Counted from the stretch's first letter, positions 34,926 to 47,895 are shown. The stretch is DNA of 64,000 nucleotides from Vanessa cardui (GCF_905220365.1 NC_061140.1:13146501-13210500); one strand, 5' to 3'. Notes: a model not told the origin generated them from the letters alone. Translations and numbers: made by a program.

Positions 34926-37740
34926 GTGAGTTTGAAGTATTTAGATGCAAATAAAATTTTATTATACGAGCACAATCAAGACATCAGTAAGCAGATGTAT
35001 ACAATTTATAAATTTTCCTTTAAATGGCGATTAATTATTATTTGTCACGATATAAAAACTTTACATTGTTACTATCATGTGATCTCCTCTTAAAGAGAAG
35101 TGAGACTAGATTTAATCAGCTGTATGAGATCTTGCGAATGTGAATATTGATCCTGCGCCTTGCGATTGCTGACACTGAGCCGAATTACACTAACGAGGCA
35201 CTTAAAGCATAGCGGGGCTTGCCCTCATAAAAATTTGAATTACTTTAATTAGATGCAATGATTAGTACACAGATCATAATGGCGAGTTAAATATTCAATA
35301 GGAACAATGAAATCCAAACATCACTGCGGCTCTGCGTGCGTTGGATTAGCACATATCATTTAACTGCGAGCTGATTTATATCGGGCCGCTATATATTATG
35401 GTTGTTAATTCTCGTATAAATCGTCGGAGGCTTACACCGACTATCCACATTGATATGTTAAGCAGTTTTATTACAAACGCCGTGTTCACATTATGCAGAG
35501 TGAAGTAAAACACGCAGTCGTTATCGCCATTCCCGCAGAGAAATTATTTCATTTCAAATTAATTCATTTTCTATTATTTTTTGTTCTTAGTTTTGCTCGA
35601 CCATTTTTAATTTCATCGTCGATTTCATTTAATATAAAGTATGCTATTACATATAGTGTGTTATTAAGAACAATGACTTCGAGTAATATAATATGAACCA
35701 AATAGTAACACGCAAATAAGTTTAGTTCAACTCGTTGGCCAAAAAACTTATACTTTACCATATAAATTAGTATCAGTTTGCTAAAAATAAATTTCAATGG
35801 TAATAACCGTTCAATAGAACGAATCTGAAAAATCATCTTGAGTCAATCAATCTCTGGATAATGTATAAATCACAAAATGCCTCGCCTCTAACTATCAAGT
35901 CAATCAGCTACAGTCGGAACTGGACGCCGACTATCAGATCAGCATTACCTCATATAAATTATTAGATGAATTAATAATTTACGCGACGACTCTTCAATTA
36001 TAATATTTGTAATTATGAACAAAACAAGGCTTTAATGTGTTATAAGCTAAACTCCGTTGAACAAACAATAATTTCCAGTATTCTTCATATTGTTTAAACA
36101 ATAAAATTTGATTAACAATCATCTGAATTGTATGAATAATTTCTGAGCGATCTCGTTGTTATTAGCGGAATATTTTATTCAAAGAGATTCCCTCCGCTCA
36201 GTGGATTATCCGCGCAACAAAGACAATCGTTCTTTTGTCAAGATTTAATCTCTCTTCATAATTATAAATGGCCGCGACCGCTTCCGCGGTATTTGTTCCC
36301 TTTGGTATTTTAATTCTTTAATAAAACATTACGAATAATTAACAACTCTAGTGCTCTCTGTACAAACACATGTCCCTACCTCGTTCATAAATAAATATAC
36401 AAGCAGGGGACTCAGAGGTGGGATAAATACCTCGACAAACAAGACGGCCTCCGAGATCCGTTATCAACATACAGCGAATTCCCTTCGAGTCAATTTTGAT
36501 ATATTGGCCATTAAGGCGTCCGAGTGTGGCGCGGCAGGTATCGGCTGCTCGAGATGAAACTCATCGGGTATGCATGGCCGGCGGCGCCTCTTAACGAGAT
36601 TTAGTGCGCACCCGACTGCGGTGCGGCGCAATGCTGCACGCTGCGGCCGCACGTAGCGAGACGTTACGTGGCAGGCTTCACGTCTTCAGCTCGCCTTATA
36701 TATTCATTTTGAAACTAAATCTCAATTTATAAGTTCTTTTAATTTACTTGTATGAGTTAAGGTCTGAGAGAGAAAACGCCTTGACAACTTGAATGTGTCA
36801 CCCGAACAGCAAGGCAACACAGTTTTGATCCTATTCGTCAATAAGAGAAGATGCTCCGCTCAGCCGTGAAACATTCACCGGCTGTTGCAGTCGCTGCTCG
36901 TTAATTCAAGTCAATGATATGATTTGCGGTTATAGTGTCGGCGATCGCCTGAATCACCATCGAGTTAAATATTTCATGTTCCACTCAGCCACAAATTAGA
37001 CAATAGGGATTACCCGAGCGATACGCGCCGATTGGTCGCTCGTTAGTTGTACATACATATTTAATTGTCATCGTGTTAATGACTCTCCTCACTGAATAGT
37101 TAACATTTAAATTCAGCACTGATATGTAATACACAATTATTATTACGCTGTGTTCCTTAAATATGATGATTAACATACATATATTTTACCTTTTTTACAA
37201 CGTAGGAATTTTTTTTAAAAATAATTCTCTTTTTTGTGAAGAAACCGCGATACGTGGGGCTCTTACTTAATATGAGGAGATCAGAGTTTCAATTTAGACG
37301 TTTTGTTCTGATTGCTCACTGAGAGCTCAGCAGGGCGGGAACAAAAAATATTTCGATTCAGATCGCCGGAGGGCCATGGCTCAACTGTAGCCCAAAGAGA
37401 CTGAGAGTATGTAAATCTTTCTAATTAACTAACGGATTTTAAATGTTCATGCTTCTGAATAAATTTTTCAATTAGCTTTTTAAAACCAAAATGTCAAAAA
37501 TTCAATATCAAAAAACATTGATGAATAAGACATGTTATACCATATTATATAAATGGTAACATCGCGTGCACTTAATTTGTTTATTTTCAGGCTGCGTAAT
37601 ATAATAATTTTTCCATAATATAAACTCTGTAATTAAAGTGGTGGGGAAGAGGTAATGACTGGGTATCCTACCTGTTATTCTCGGTAGAGTCTACTCTCCG
37701 AATTTAAGTTTTAAATCAACACTACGATTATTAGTCTGAA
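34926..37740. other. Non-coding DNA with a GC-rich patch
   Basis: A GC-rich patch at about 36530-36670 contains GGCCGGCGGCGCCTCTTAAC and is related to 9205-9240. The rest is AT-rich with short ORFs lacking domains. Confidence 0.35.
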
Positions 37741-40383
37741 GATTCAAAAATTCTTTTATTTATATATTATAATGCATGAATTCAAAAATTGCAGTACAGT
37801 TAACGAAATGGTCGATATCTTTTACCGGAGACTACACGAAATAATAAATAAATATGTACCTAAATGTAAATCCAAGGGCAACAAGCACCCACCGTGGTTT
37901 ACAAGATACCTTATCAAAATGATAGGAGAAAAAGATAAGCTACTAAAAAAATTCAGATTATACGGGAATCCATTAGATGAAATATCATTGCAAATATTAA
38001 GTAAACGTTGTAGGGTGCAATCAAAGGCATGCTATAATAATTACATTAAAAATATTGAAGATTGTATAGGCAGGAACCCAAAATACTTTTGGAAATTTTT
38101 AAAAAATAAAAATAAAAAATATAATAGCTATCCTAATAATATGTATATGCAGGGTAAAAATGTAGAGGGAGAAATCAAAATCTGTAACGCGTTTGTGTCG
38201 CATTTTTCAGCAGTGTATAACTACCACACACCACCATCACAAACCACCATCGAAGAGCGGGGGACTGACTTGATGGGCACATCTCTTCTGAACCATTTGC
38301 ATATTGAAAGAAAATCAATAAAGCTTTATTTAAATAGTCTTAAAATAAACAAAAGCACAGGCTCAGATGACATCCCACCTATATTCCTGAAGAGATGTGC
38401 TAATCAATTAAGTGGTCCGTTATGCTTAATATTTAACAAGAGTCTGCAAACAGGAACATTTCCCTTGAAATGGAAAGTTGCGAAGGTTGTCCCAATCCAC
38501 AAATCAGGTGATGTAGATATAATTGAAAATTATAGGCCAATATCTATTTTACCAGTAATTGCCAAAACTTTCGAAGCCATGGTTCTTCCGCACCTTACTT
38601 TTTATTTTAAGCAACACCAAAATAATAATCAACATGGTTTTGTAAAAGGCAGATCGACAAACACTAATCTGGTGGCATATGTAGACCGTATTATGATGTT
38701 AATGGACGATCAAATACAAGTCGATGCAATCTACACAGACTTTTCGAAAGCCTTCGACAGAGTATGTCATGATACACTATTAAAAAAACTATACAGTTTT
38801 GGAATAGTTGGTTCTTTACTCGATTGGCTTAAATCGTATTTAAACGATCGTACACAATACGTTGTTGTAAGTGGTTTTCGATCTGTCTCTTACAGAGTCA
38901 GTTCTGGGGTTCCCCAAGGGTCACATCTAGGTCCATGGCTTTTCAATGTTTTCATAAGAGATGTATCCAACACAATCAAGCATAGTGAAGTTTTCCTTTT
39001 TGCAGATGATTTGAAACTTATTAAACCAATTAAAAGTAATTTAGACTCTGTACACCTTCAAGAAGATTTAAACGCTTTACATAAGTGGTGTGAAATGAAC
39101 AAAATGATAATGAATCCCGAAAAATGTTTTCATATAAAGTTCACCCGCAATAAAAAAAACCTTCCATCAGATTATTACATTCAGGGATGCATTTTAAAAG
39201 AAGTTACACAAATTCGGGATCTGGGCATCATTTTAGATTCAAAGCTGACTTTTTTGCCGCATTTAGATAACATCACTGCAAAAGCATCAAGAAATTTGGG
39301 TTTTTTAATTAGAAATGCCAAAATATTTAAAAATGCGTCAACAAAAATAATGTTATACAATGTATATGTGCGCAGCATCCTAGAGTATTGTAGTACAGTA
39401 TGGTCGCCACATTATAACGTGAATCAACTTAAAATTGAGAGAGTACAAAAAAGATTTTTGCGTCATTTAACTTTTTCAAGTGAAGGTTCAAAACAAAATT
39501 ATAATTACAAAGATCAATTATCATTTTATAACATGTACAGCCTTTCAAGTCGTAGAATTCTCTTGGATCTTTTGTTCTTGTACAAAATAGTCAGAAATAA
39601 AATCGACTGCCCTCAAATTCTCAGGGGAATAAATTTCAATGTGCCTAGGAAAGTAAGTCCACGTTATCCAATAAGTGTATTTTACATTAGACCATCTAAA
39701 ACTAAACTAGGACAAAATGCACCTCTTGTAAGATTAGGTAAAACATATAATAAATACTCAATGTCACTTGACATATTTGAGGACTCCATTAATAAATACA
39801 AAAAATATATTCTGGAGTTATTATTAGATTCGTAACTACAAAATACAACATATGTTGTAAGCATGTGAATTTAAGAAATTAATGAAAAATGTATTCAATG
39901 TTATTATTAATTTTTTTTATACTTAAATTTCTAATTTAAAAAAAAAAATGTTTTTATTTAATTAATTACTATTTATTGTTTTCTTATTTAAATTATTTTG
40001 TCATATGTTATTAATGTGATAAATGATTTGAGTTTACTAATTTATAATATTTTTTTAGCTTTATTTTCAATGTTATTAATTATTATTATTAATTTAAATT
40101 AATTTATTTTTAAATCTTTAATTTTATATACAAATGTGGTTAGAAATTGTTAGTATTCAGTATTATAAAAATATTGCTTATGTTGTAATCTATCTTAAGT
40201 AAAACAAAAAAATATATTGTACCTAAGAATGCATGTTGTGGCCGTCTTAAAGAGTCGCACATTTTATATAAGTTTCAATGTGTTTTTATGATTACTTGTG
40301 TAAGTGTTGTGACTGCTGATGGTCCTTAATAAAATAAAATAAAATAAAATAAAATAAAATAAAATAAAATAAAATAAAATAAT
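37741..40383 (+). mobile_element. Jockey/CR1-superfamily LINE, 5'-truncated, intact RT frame
   Basis: The element consists of an intact reverse transcriptase ORF (37772-39835), about 500 bases of AT-rich 3' UTR and a perfect AATAA/AAAAT pentanucleotide tail (about 40328-40382). The upstream endonuclease domain and any ORF1 are absent; upstream sequence is unrelated AT-rich DNA, so the insertion is truncated near the start of the frame. A uniform tail and an ORF without frameshifts point to a recent insertion. I could not identify a convincing target-site duplication by eye. Confidence 0.8.
37772..39835 (+). CDS. LINE reverse transcriptase, 687 codons, endonuclease missing
   Basis: The protein would act as the reverse transcriptase of target-primed retrotransposition. 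The first 150 residues are the linker that usually follows the endonuclease (HPPWFTRYLIKMIGEKDKL, RNPKYFWKFLKNK). RT motifs follow in order: KVVPIHKSGD, ENYRPISILPV, QHGFVKGRST, catalytic IYTDFSKAFD (Asp near residue 323), SGVPQGSHLGP (about 378-388), catalytic FADD (410-413), and a thumb/C-terminal part with RDLGIILDSKL and ILEYCSTVWSP. The pattern is that of the CR1/Jockey superfamily; I cannot choose the clade with certainty. The ATG at 37772 is simply the first in the open frame; the original protein probably began further upstream. It cannot mobilise itself without the endonuclease. Confidence 0.85.
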   Translation: MHEFKNCSTVNEMVDIFYRRLHEIINKYVPKCKSKGNKHPPWFTRYLIKMIGEKDKLLKKFRLYGNPLDEISLQILSKRCRVQSKACYNNYIKNIEDCIGRNPKYFWKFLKNKNKKYNSYPNNMYMQGKNVEGEIKICNAFVSHFSAVYNYHTPPSQTTIEERGTDLMGTSLLNHLHIERKSIKLYLNSLKINKSTGSDDIPPIFLKRCANQLSGPLCLIFNKSLQTGTFPLKWKVAKVVPIHKSGDVDIIENYRPISILPVIAKTFEAMVLPHLTFYFKQHQNNNQHGFVKGRSTNTNLVAYVDRIMMLMDDQIQVDAIYTDFSKAFDRVCHDTLLKKLYSFGIVGSLLDWLKSYLNDRTQYVVVSGFRSVSYRVSSGVPQGSHLGPWLFNVFIRDVSNTIKHSEVFLFADDLKLIKPIKSNLDSVHLQEDLNALHKWCEMNKMIMNPEKCFHIKFTRNKKNLPSDYYIQGCILKEVTQIRDLGIILDSKLTFLPHLDNITAKASRNLGFLIRNAKIFKNASTKIMLYNVYVRSILEYCSTVWSPHYNVNQLKIERVQKRFLRHLTFSSEGSKQNYNYKDQLSFYNMYSLSSRRILLDLLFLYKIVRNKIDCPQILRGINFNVPRKVSPRYPISVFYIRPSKTKLGQNAPLVRLGKTYNKYSMSLDIFEDSINKYKKYILELLLDS

Positions 40384-40404
40384 AAAGAATATTTTGATTT
40401 TCAA
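40328..40404 (+). repeat. Pentanucleotide LINE tail and adjoining tail remnant
   Basis: About ten perfect AAAAT units end the LINE. They are directly followed by AATAAAGAATATTTTGATTT, the same 3'-end motif as at 4760-4783, so either the tail carries a second end motif or the LINE landed beside an older LINE end. Confidence 0.75.
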
Positions 40405-40710
40405 GTAGGAAATCGTAGATTAAGTTTTTGAAGAAATTATAAACATACCTATTTTCTCCTCAAGTTAGGCTTGTGTATTGTATTACGAGTTAATTCCAAA
40501 TCCATACAGCTCTCGGTCGTCCTAATGAATTCATTTGAAGGTTTATTCATAATAAGAAGAGGACTACTCGGTACTCGCATAACTTACAGCAACGACTCTA
40601 ATGATTTACTAATTAGCGAATTAAACAAGACCTACTAAATAACTTAAAAATGTATTATTTTGATAGGATTTTTTGCATAAATTGACTAAAATATAACGAG
40701 TAATAAAGGC

Positions 40711-41460
40711 CGAGATTTTGATGCGGTTTTTTTTAATAGATAGAATGTTTTGAGAAGGAAAGGAACGAAACCGGAAGGTTTTTGTAAATAATACATAGAC
40801 AACAAAAAAAATTATTTATCGGAGCTTATATGGGTAATTTATTAACATAAGAATTAACAACATTAAATGCTTAAATATATATACAAATATGAACTAAAAC
40901 TAGTTAATGTATAAATCTTGACCGCGTGGAATGGTGGCAAGAATGCTAGCAGCATTTCCCCGTTGAATCGCAATTCCGATCCTCTGGGCAAAAAACGAAC
41001 CAGCCCTCCTGTCACCAGTGGAGGCAATGAGGCGAGGTGTTATACTTTTGAACATAGTTAAGTAACACTGATAACTTTTAAAGTTTCTAATGTGATATCG
41101 TAAATTTATATATTTTTTGCGCTTACATTGTAAACGCTGGCTGAATCCTACTAGGTAGATCAAAATAATGTACAACAGAATTATACACCATAAAAATGTC
41201 TACAAAAAAGTCCACGGTGGTGTATGTCTATCTCTTAAAGATAACCCACAATAAAAATTTTTTTATCGTTTAATTTTACGAGAAATAATGGCTTATTTTC
41301 GAAGCAATTTTAAGCAATATAACATTAATCCTTATCCAATTAGATACCTTTTATAAATTGTGCATTCAATGTAGAACAATATAGCCCTTTACAGCATGTA
41401 ATTTAAATGAATATTTTTGAAGATATTACAGTATTAAAACGCAGGGACACAGTGACGCTT
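40711..41460 (+). mobile_element. Helitron, degraded, split by a LINE 3' fragment
   Basis: The left part has GAGATTTTGATGCGGTTTTT, GAAGGAAAGG and AATAATACATAG. The right part, from 41057, has ACATAGTTAAGTAACACTGA, a CTAATGTGATATCG block, AAACGCTGGCTGAATCC, ATTATACACCATAAAAATG and GATAACCCACAATAAAAA. This is the same order as the split Helitron at 16.3-18.5 kb. Its 3' end is not clear, because a second Helitron begins at 41502. Confidence 0.55.
40838..41056 (-). pseudogene. 3' fragment of the zinc-finger/RLE LINE, inside a Helitron
   Basis: The minus strand carries the C-terminal codons ITPRLIASTGDRRAGSFFA and IGIAIQRGNAASILATIPRG followed by the shared 3' UTR (AAGCATTTAATGTTGTTAA). It differs by few changes from the complete copy at 52.1 kb and interrupts the Helitron, so it is a later, 5'-truncated insertion. 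Confidence 0.8.
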
Positions 41461-41501
41461 TAGGAATGAAATCTGTGTATATTTTACCTACTTATTTGTT
41501 A

Positions 41502-41643
41502 TCACTGCATAGTATAAAACATGAAATATAGTTAAGAAACACTGATAATTTTAGAAGTTTGCAATGTGATGTCGTTAATAAACAAATTCTGTAGTATATT
41601 TAGTATCAGTATTGCACACGTGCGAAGCCGGGGCGGGTCGCAT
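41502..41643 (+). mobile_element. Internally deleted Helitron
   Basis: Starts TCACTGCATAGTATAAAACA with A immediately before it (41501), then jumps to ATATAGTTAAGAAACACTGA, GCAATGTGATGTCG, GTAGTATATTTAGTATCAGT and the hairpin CACGTGCGAAGCCGGGGCGG. The final CTAG has mutated to CATG-like sequence. Compared with 17140-17391 it lacks about 100 internal bases. Confidence 0.7.
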
Positions 41644-44600
41644 GGGTGCAATATAAAAGCATTATTTGGTCTCTCATCATTCCTAAAAAAATCAAGAACT
41701 TTTGAACTATGCAAGTTTCTTTCTTCCATTTATTTCAAGTAAAATTTTAACTATCAATCAGCAGATACAATGCCTCAATATTTCAGTCCATTGAACTTTA
41801 TCAGTATTCGTGATTTTGTAAATCAATATCGACAGTATGCTACCTATTTCTGGCACGCGACAGCATTCAAACATCTAAAATTACCGTTGACGGAAGGCTC
41901 TCGTAGCCGGAATGAAATATACGAGTATGTATATGTATGTCTTACGACAAAAGTTTTATCTATTTTCCATGCTAAAATAGGTTAATATAAATCTTTATGA
42001 GAATTAACAAAATACGGTATGCGTGTATTTGCGGAACAAAATTTATGAAAAAGTTTTTTTGTGTAATTTAAATGTTGGCGCTCGAATGTTTTCCGCAATT
42101 TTTCCATGTTTTCATACTTTTACACTTTAGGTATTGCGGTAGCTTATACTGTGAAACGGAAAGCAAATTGTTTTAGTTTGCGGAGAGTTTGTGGACAGGC
42201 ATTATTTTGTTCACTGTTAACGCTGCATGTTTTAGTGGCCCACGTGTCTCAGCCGCTCGTTGCAGAATCCTTTTAACAGATTTTTTCTTATGTTAAGTGT
42301 ATCATAATAATTTTATCCGAAATTACTTACACATTAGTAGAGTAATGCTTTTATACAAAAAAGTATGTTTGAAGGAATTTACGCAAGCCTGTGTATGTAG
42401 GTATAACTCACGAGTGAATTTTCTAATATTCTACCACCAAAAAGCAATCCGTAGTACTCGTTGTTGTATTGCGGCTTGAAGATTGAATGAGCAAACGTAA
42501 CTCTATAGTTACATTGGTTCATTAATTCAAACTGCATTATTTGGATGAAATATAACATATTCCTTGTCCCTTGCACAAGGGAATTTTCTTACAGCATTAA
42601 TGTCTACGGGCGGTATAGAAATATGAAAGGGCATTTTACCACATACGTTTGTTTTTTTGAAAGAACGTTGGGATGATGTTTATTGACATGAATTCAAACT
42701 GAGTGCCCCTGAAGGTATTAAGGTTAATATTTCCAGTTCATTAGTAATACAATAAGAAAGTAATCAGAGTTTAATCACTCTCACAGAGAAATATTTGGCG
42801 GAGATGACTCTATTCGTTGAGTTGACACTTTACTCTCCACTTACCAGTTATTCTACCACGAAGAAAATTTCTAGTCCTGCCTTTACATTTGCATATTTTA
42901 AAAATTTTCTCATTCTAAACAAACAATATCCTAATATATCTAAGAGAGATTATGATGCTTATTATGACGACTGTGCTTATGCTCGTGATACAGCGTCTAC
43001 CGTCTAAATTATTGAAAACGCTTTAAAAAAATAAATTACCCAAGAACTTTACTTTATTAATGAACGAGATCACTTTACTTATCAGACTTTAAACTGTCAA
43101 TTACGTCGGAACCACAGCAGAGAGGAACGTAACCAGCCCCCATCGAGTCGAACCGCGTGACTGCGGCGCGACCCATTACCCGGCCGACGATCCGGACCCC
43201 TCGCAAACACCAAGCGGGCGCCCGTGACGCCGCTGATTGTGATTTGTGATAACTTAGTCAGAAATTAACTTTACTTAACATTTGTACACGACATTTAATT
43301 TGAACGACTTGACAATTACGAAAATGCCATGGTCTCGTGACTTAAGTCGATTTTGATGAATCCATATTTTAAAAGAGGGTTCTCGTGATAAATTTCATTT
43401 GAAAGAATAATCTCACTTAACAACTACTCGAAACACAAAATGTCATCATAACATTAGCTAATTAGCACAAGTTACTTTTAAAAACAAAGAAACAATTTTC
43501 AAAAGAAATATACTTCTAAAGATGAAAAGAAAAAACACGAAATTATACGTTCTTGAGAAAACCGTGTTCATTATTTCGAACTACATCATATTTAATACTG
43601 ATAAAGACAACAAAATTTTAGCCTCGGGCGAACATCTATCGACATGGTGTACAATAAACTGAGCTGTATTTATATTGTTTGTAAAGTTTTCTTTTAATTA
43701 CTCAGCTGTTTAATTTCCACTCGCATCTCAGTTCGCAGCCGCTCGCGCGTGGCGGAGAGGTCCGCTCGGCTGCGGCGACGTGCCCGCCCTATTTTAAAAC
43801 TGTGCTATCGAGGGCGCCGCCCGCTCGCACCTGCATCGCGTATGAATGTGCTCTATTTATCTAACGTACTCCTGTGATAAAGACGCAGCCATTGTTTGTC
43901 TATTGATGGGCTGGATTGTGCTTCAGATTCATCGTGGATTTTCGATTTGAATGTGAGGTGTATAAAGTCACGGAATTATTGAAAAAATAACACTTTACTT
44001 ACTGAATTTTCTTCATTGGAGATTATAGTATTTTCTTGTAACTAGACCTGTCTATTTCAGTAGCGTGCATTTTAAGGATTATACTATGAAAACTGAGCAT
44101 ACACGATACGGTGATAGATGATATCGTAGGATGACCTAATAAATCTTCCGCGTTTGACTGCTAAATAAAAAGCAGTGTAGATGAAAAGCTGTTAATTAAA
44201 AATATTAAAAGGTATTGCAGACAGTTTGCAAACTAAATTATCTATTTAAATTAAATTGCTCAAATAATAATAAAGTTATTCTCACTAAGTCCCCATACTG
44301 CTCAAAAATTTATGACGTGTTTCAATTTCAAATTACTAGGTAAACGTAAATTGTGATTCGTGCAAAGATGGCGTAGCATCGCACACCGCTGGGATATCAA
44401 GGATAGTGCTCCGAGCCAGAGAGCAAAACCGAATCCGTTACGAGGAGTTTGGCCGCTTCGCGTGTGACACTTCATCCTGAATTCATCCTGAATAGATATG
44501 TTTTTTGGATTCATTTAAAATTAAGGTCCACATACATGCACTTACAGCTCTAATAAGAGTGATTTAAACAATCTTCGCAGATATTTCACATCCTATATTG

Positions 44601-46698
44601 CAGACAAATTCCGTTGGCACCTACTCATTATTTGACCTTAAATTGAACGTTTTCTCGTAAAATGGCTTTTCAAAACAGTTTATAAGAGCTTCTTGATCAA
44701 AGTATCCTATTTAGAAGTGTTTCGATATGACAACAAAAAATGTTTATAATAACATCTTCCCAGGCCGAGGCCTTAAGATGCAGGCCGTGACAGAGTGGCT
44801 CGATCACACTACCGTCCTTATCTCTCAACGCCACGCACTAAATCACAGCGCTGACCCTTTCTTTAATAATGCAATTTATAGCGGCCATTACCGGCACCGG
44901 GGGCGGCCCGTGGCATATTTTAACACGGTCGTTTGTTCCGCTTCATTGGCTTTGTTTGAGCTCGATAGTGTCTGCCTAGCCCGGCCTCCTCCTTCATCAA
45001 CCTAAACGACACGACGCGATACGGCCGACCCATTGGAAATCAATTATTGATCACTCTCGGTATCGTCTACGAGCTATTGTGATTCGGTCGTTGTACTCAC
45101 ACTCTTGACAATAGTTCAACGGACCGTGCCATTTGAATATTTCATACCGTAGAGTGGTCTTATTACATTATTTGATGAACGATTCGCAGTAGCATAATAT
45201 AGCATTGAGCGATAAAATGAATGTTCATTTGTAACAAGAGAGGGAGTCAAGTGAGCGTGCACCCCGAGCGAGGCGCCCGCGGCTGGCGCTCCACAAAAGC
45301 TGCTAAGGCCACGCGCGGCCGGCGCGACAAGTGACATCGCCATTTCTGAAGTAGCCGACTTCAAACCGTACACAGCTCCGCGAGATGAGGACGTTTAAAC
45401 GCAATCTTCAAGATCATGTCGTTATTTATTCTTAGATATGTATTTTGTTTATGTTATGGTACTTATTGTTAACATCTTAGATTTTTTTATTAGCAAACGC
45501 ATGCCAAAATATTTATTTACTAGGAATCTGAGAGGGTTCAATGTTACAATTTATTTTGCAGTAAGGTCAAGTAAGGGATTACTCAATTTTTTTGTGAGAG
45601 TAGGTATATATACTAGCAGGGCTCTATTTTCAGAAGCGTGTGGGTTTTGCTTGAACGCCTGTACAGCGTTTATCTTCAGCCACTATAAATGGGCGTCGAT
45701 ACCAATGTGACGATTAACGCTAATAAATCAGTAAAGCTCCTAAAATTTAGCTTTTGTAAATAATTAAAACAGTTTATATACTAATTTATTCATTTACATC
45801 ATATTTCGTTTAGGTACTTGCATATTCATAGTTTTAGTTTCATGGATTGGTACCACCTCAGATGGCCATTAGTAGCGCGCGCTCCTTGGTCAATAAATAG
45901 CAAGCGCTTCTCTCTCTCAGCGGTCACCGTCATACATAACTTGTAACGGCATTTTTTAACTTATAATGCAATCACTAAAAGCTTTATGAGTGTTGTAATT
46001 TACACTATTCATTTAAGAGATCGTAATTATCTCAGTAGCGTATACACAACGCGGTGGATTATTGAATTTTTAAGGTTAACGATACAGAACTTAAAAGATT
46101 TTGTAAATGTTTATCTTATTGGTACCTTTGAAATATCCTCAGAGAAAATTATCTGAGCGCTCAGTGTGAAAGGGCTTAGTTGAACAGACGTCACCTTTCT
46201 TGCGCTTATCCTTCTTTAAGTTGTATGTCTCTCCCGGAGTGCTTTAACGACTTTGGATAATACAAAGTCCATCTACTAAAACACCCAAAACTATAATATA
46301 TACTGAAAAATAATATAATTTTGTTTGTAATTAATTATTAATTGTACATTCGTTATATCTTCCTCCGTCCCTGAATAGAATTTACTTGTCACTTACTTTT
46401 ATTTCATGTTACCTATATATGAACATGTCTTGGTATGAATTCAAGTTGAATAATTCTGAATAAAGTTTAAATGAGGTGACGGTCAGCGGGCGAGCTTGTT
46501 ATAAGTTGTTCGTAGCAGCGGCCGTCGACCACCGGCGTACAAGAAACTGGCGTGAGAACTTGAAAGCGTGCATGAACCTGCAAAGTCGTCGTGTTGAGAT
46601 CGCGTTTATACCGGTATATATCGATTGAGTACACTGTTATTTGCAGGTAGTCTATCAAACTTGTGTTCTCGGTTTCATCTACCTTACTGACGGAAATT
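41644..46698. other. Long unique-looking non-coding stretch with GC-rich patches
   Basis: GC- and CpG-rich patches lie at about 43130-43230, 43735-43850, 44750-45000 and 45245-45340, each roughly 100-250 bases in AT-rich DNA. Short ORFs (for example the 92 codons at 44727) pass through them but show no domain. Such patches could be conserved regulatory elements; this is inference. Confidence 0.3.
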
Positions 46699-46737
46699 AG
46701 CCTGCCAGCCTATGCCTATGGCATAGCCTGGCAGGCT
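46699..46737. repeat. Tight 18-bp hairpin
   Basis: AGCCTGCCAGCCTATGCC (46699-46716) pairs with GGCATAGCCTGGCAGGCT (46720-46737) across a 3-base loop, with a single C-C mismatch. Confidence 0.75.
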
Positions 46738-47895
46738 TCTGCAACAACTTGCTCTCAAGTATGCTCTGAGTCTAATCAAAGGTGATAATACTCCAGTAGA
46801 CATATTCGAGAACGACAAATTTGACTCATCAGGTCGATCTATTCATCAACACAGGTAGTATCGTAGTGCTGGACTGGGGACAGTCTCGATTACTTGCTTT
46901 GGATATCATCGTTCCATTAAATTAGAATATCGTAAGAATTGTGACGAGTTGTCTTAGTCAAGGTATATATTCTGCTCGCTACTCTCTTTATGAATTCTAT
47001 ACAATATTATAATTTAAAATGGCCACAATCAACGTTCAAACCCTGTTGTTTTTTTCTAACAACTTATTTAAATGATAGGTACACCTTCCTAAACGAACTT
47101 ATCTTAGAGAAATGTTAGTGGTAACACATATGTCAGACTATGGATAATGAGAACTTAATTTGAAATCCGAAAAGTCGAATTCATAACTTTGAACTTCCTT
47201 CTCACTTTAATTGTGCTCGTTAAAAATAATTCAGGATATCTATCAATTTAACTTAGTTATTTGTAGCTCACATTGGCGGCCTAAAAGTAATTTAATACTT
47301 TTATGTGCGTTTTATGTCCCTCACAAGGAAAGACATAAAATTTATGAGTAATATTTTAACTTATTTTATTATTGATAAAAAAAGTTGTTTAGACCATGGT
47401 ATACATAAGATTAATAGAATTTCATAATTCTATTCATAACTTCACTGTATAAAACTAGGTCTTAATTTTTCATAGCATTTTCCTCAGATGAACTATTCTC
47501 AAATACTTTACCGTGTGTTACATACAGTTCTCAAGTGCGGTCTTCGGCGTGGCGGTTTGTTTGAACAAGCGGGAAGCCGCAGCGGCGGGGCGGGGCGTGC
47601 GGGGCGACGAGGGCGAGATATTCCTAAGTATCTCTTATCTCAAACGACAACGCGGACGAACGAGAACCTCTTAGGGCAGCTACACACGTGTGTTCAAATA
47701 TGCACAGCCTAGAAGACAGACATGTCTTACAGAGAATAGCAGTCGGTTCCGTCAAGTCATAAACACTTTGGCTTCTACAGTCTTACATTAAGTCCAGTTA
47801 AGCCCAAAGGAGTCTTAATTGTATATGTCATGTGTGTTTTATATTTCATTGCAAGCTAGGTCTGAAGCATAAGAAAAGTCAGTTGACCAGTTGAC
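46738..47895. other. Non-coding with a GC-rich patch
   Basis: A GC-rich block at about 47540-47640 (GCGGCGGGGCGGGGCGTGCG) is the main feature. A 74-codon ORF through it has no domain. Confidence 0.3.

Noticed and set aside
44727..45005. 92-codon forward ORF in a GC-rich patch
   Set aside because: No recognisable domain, no good splice sites, and GC-rich DNA has fewer stops, so the length is not surprising.
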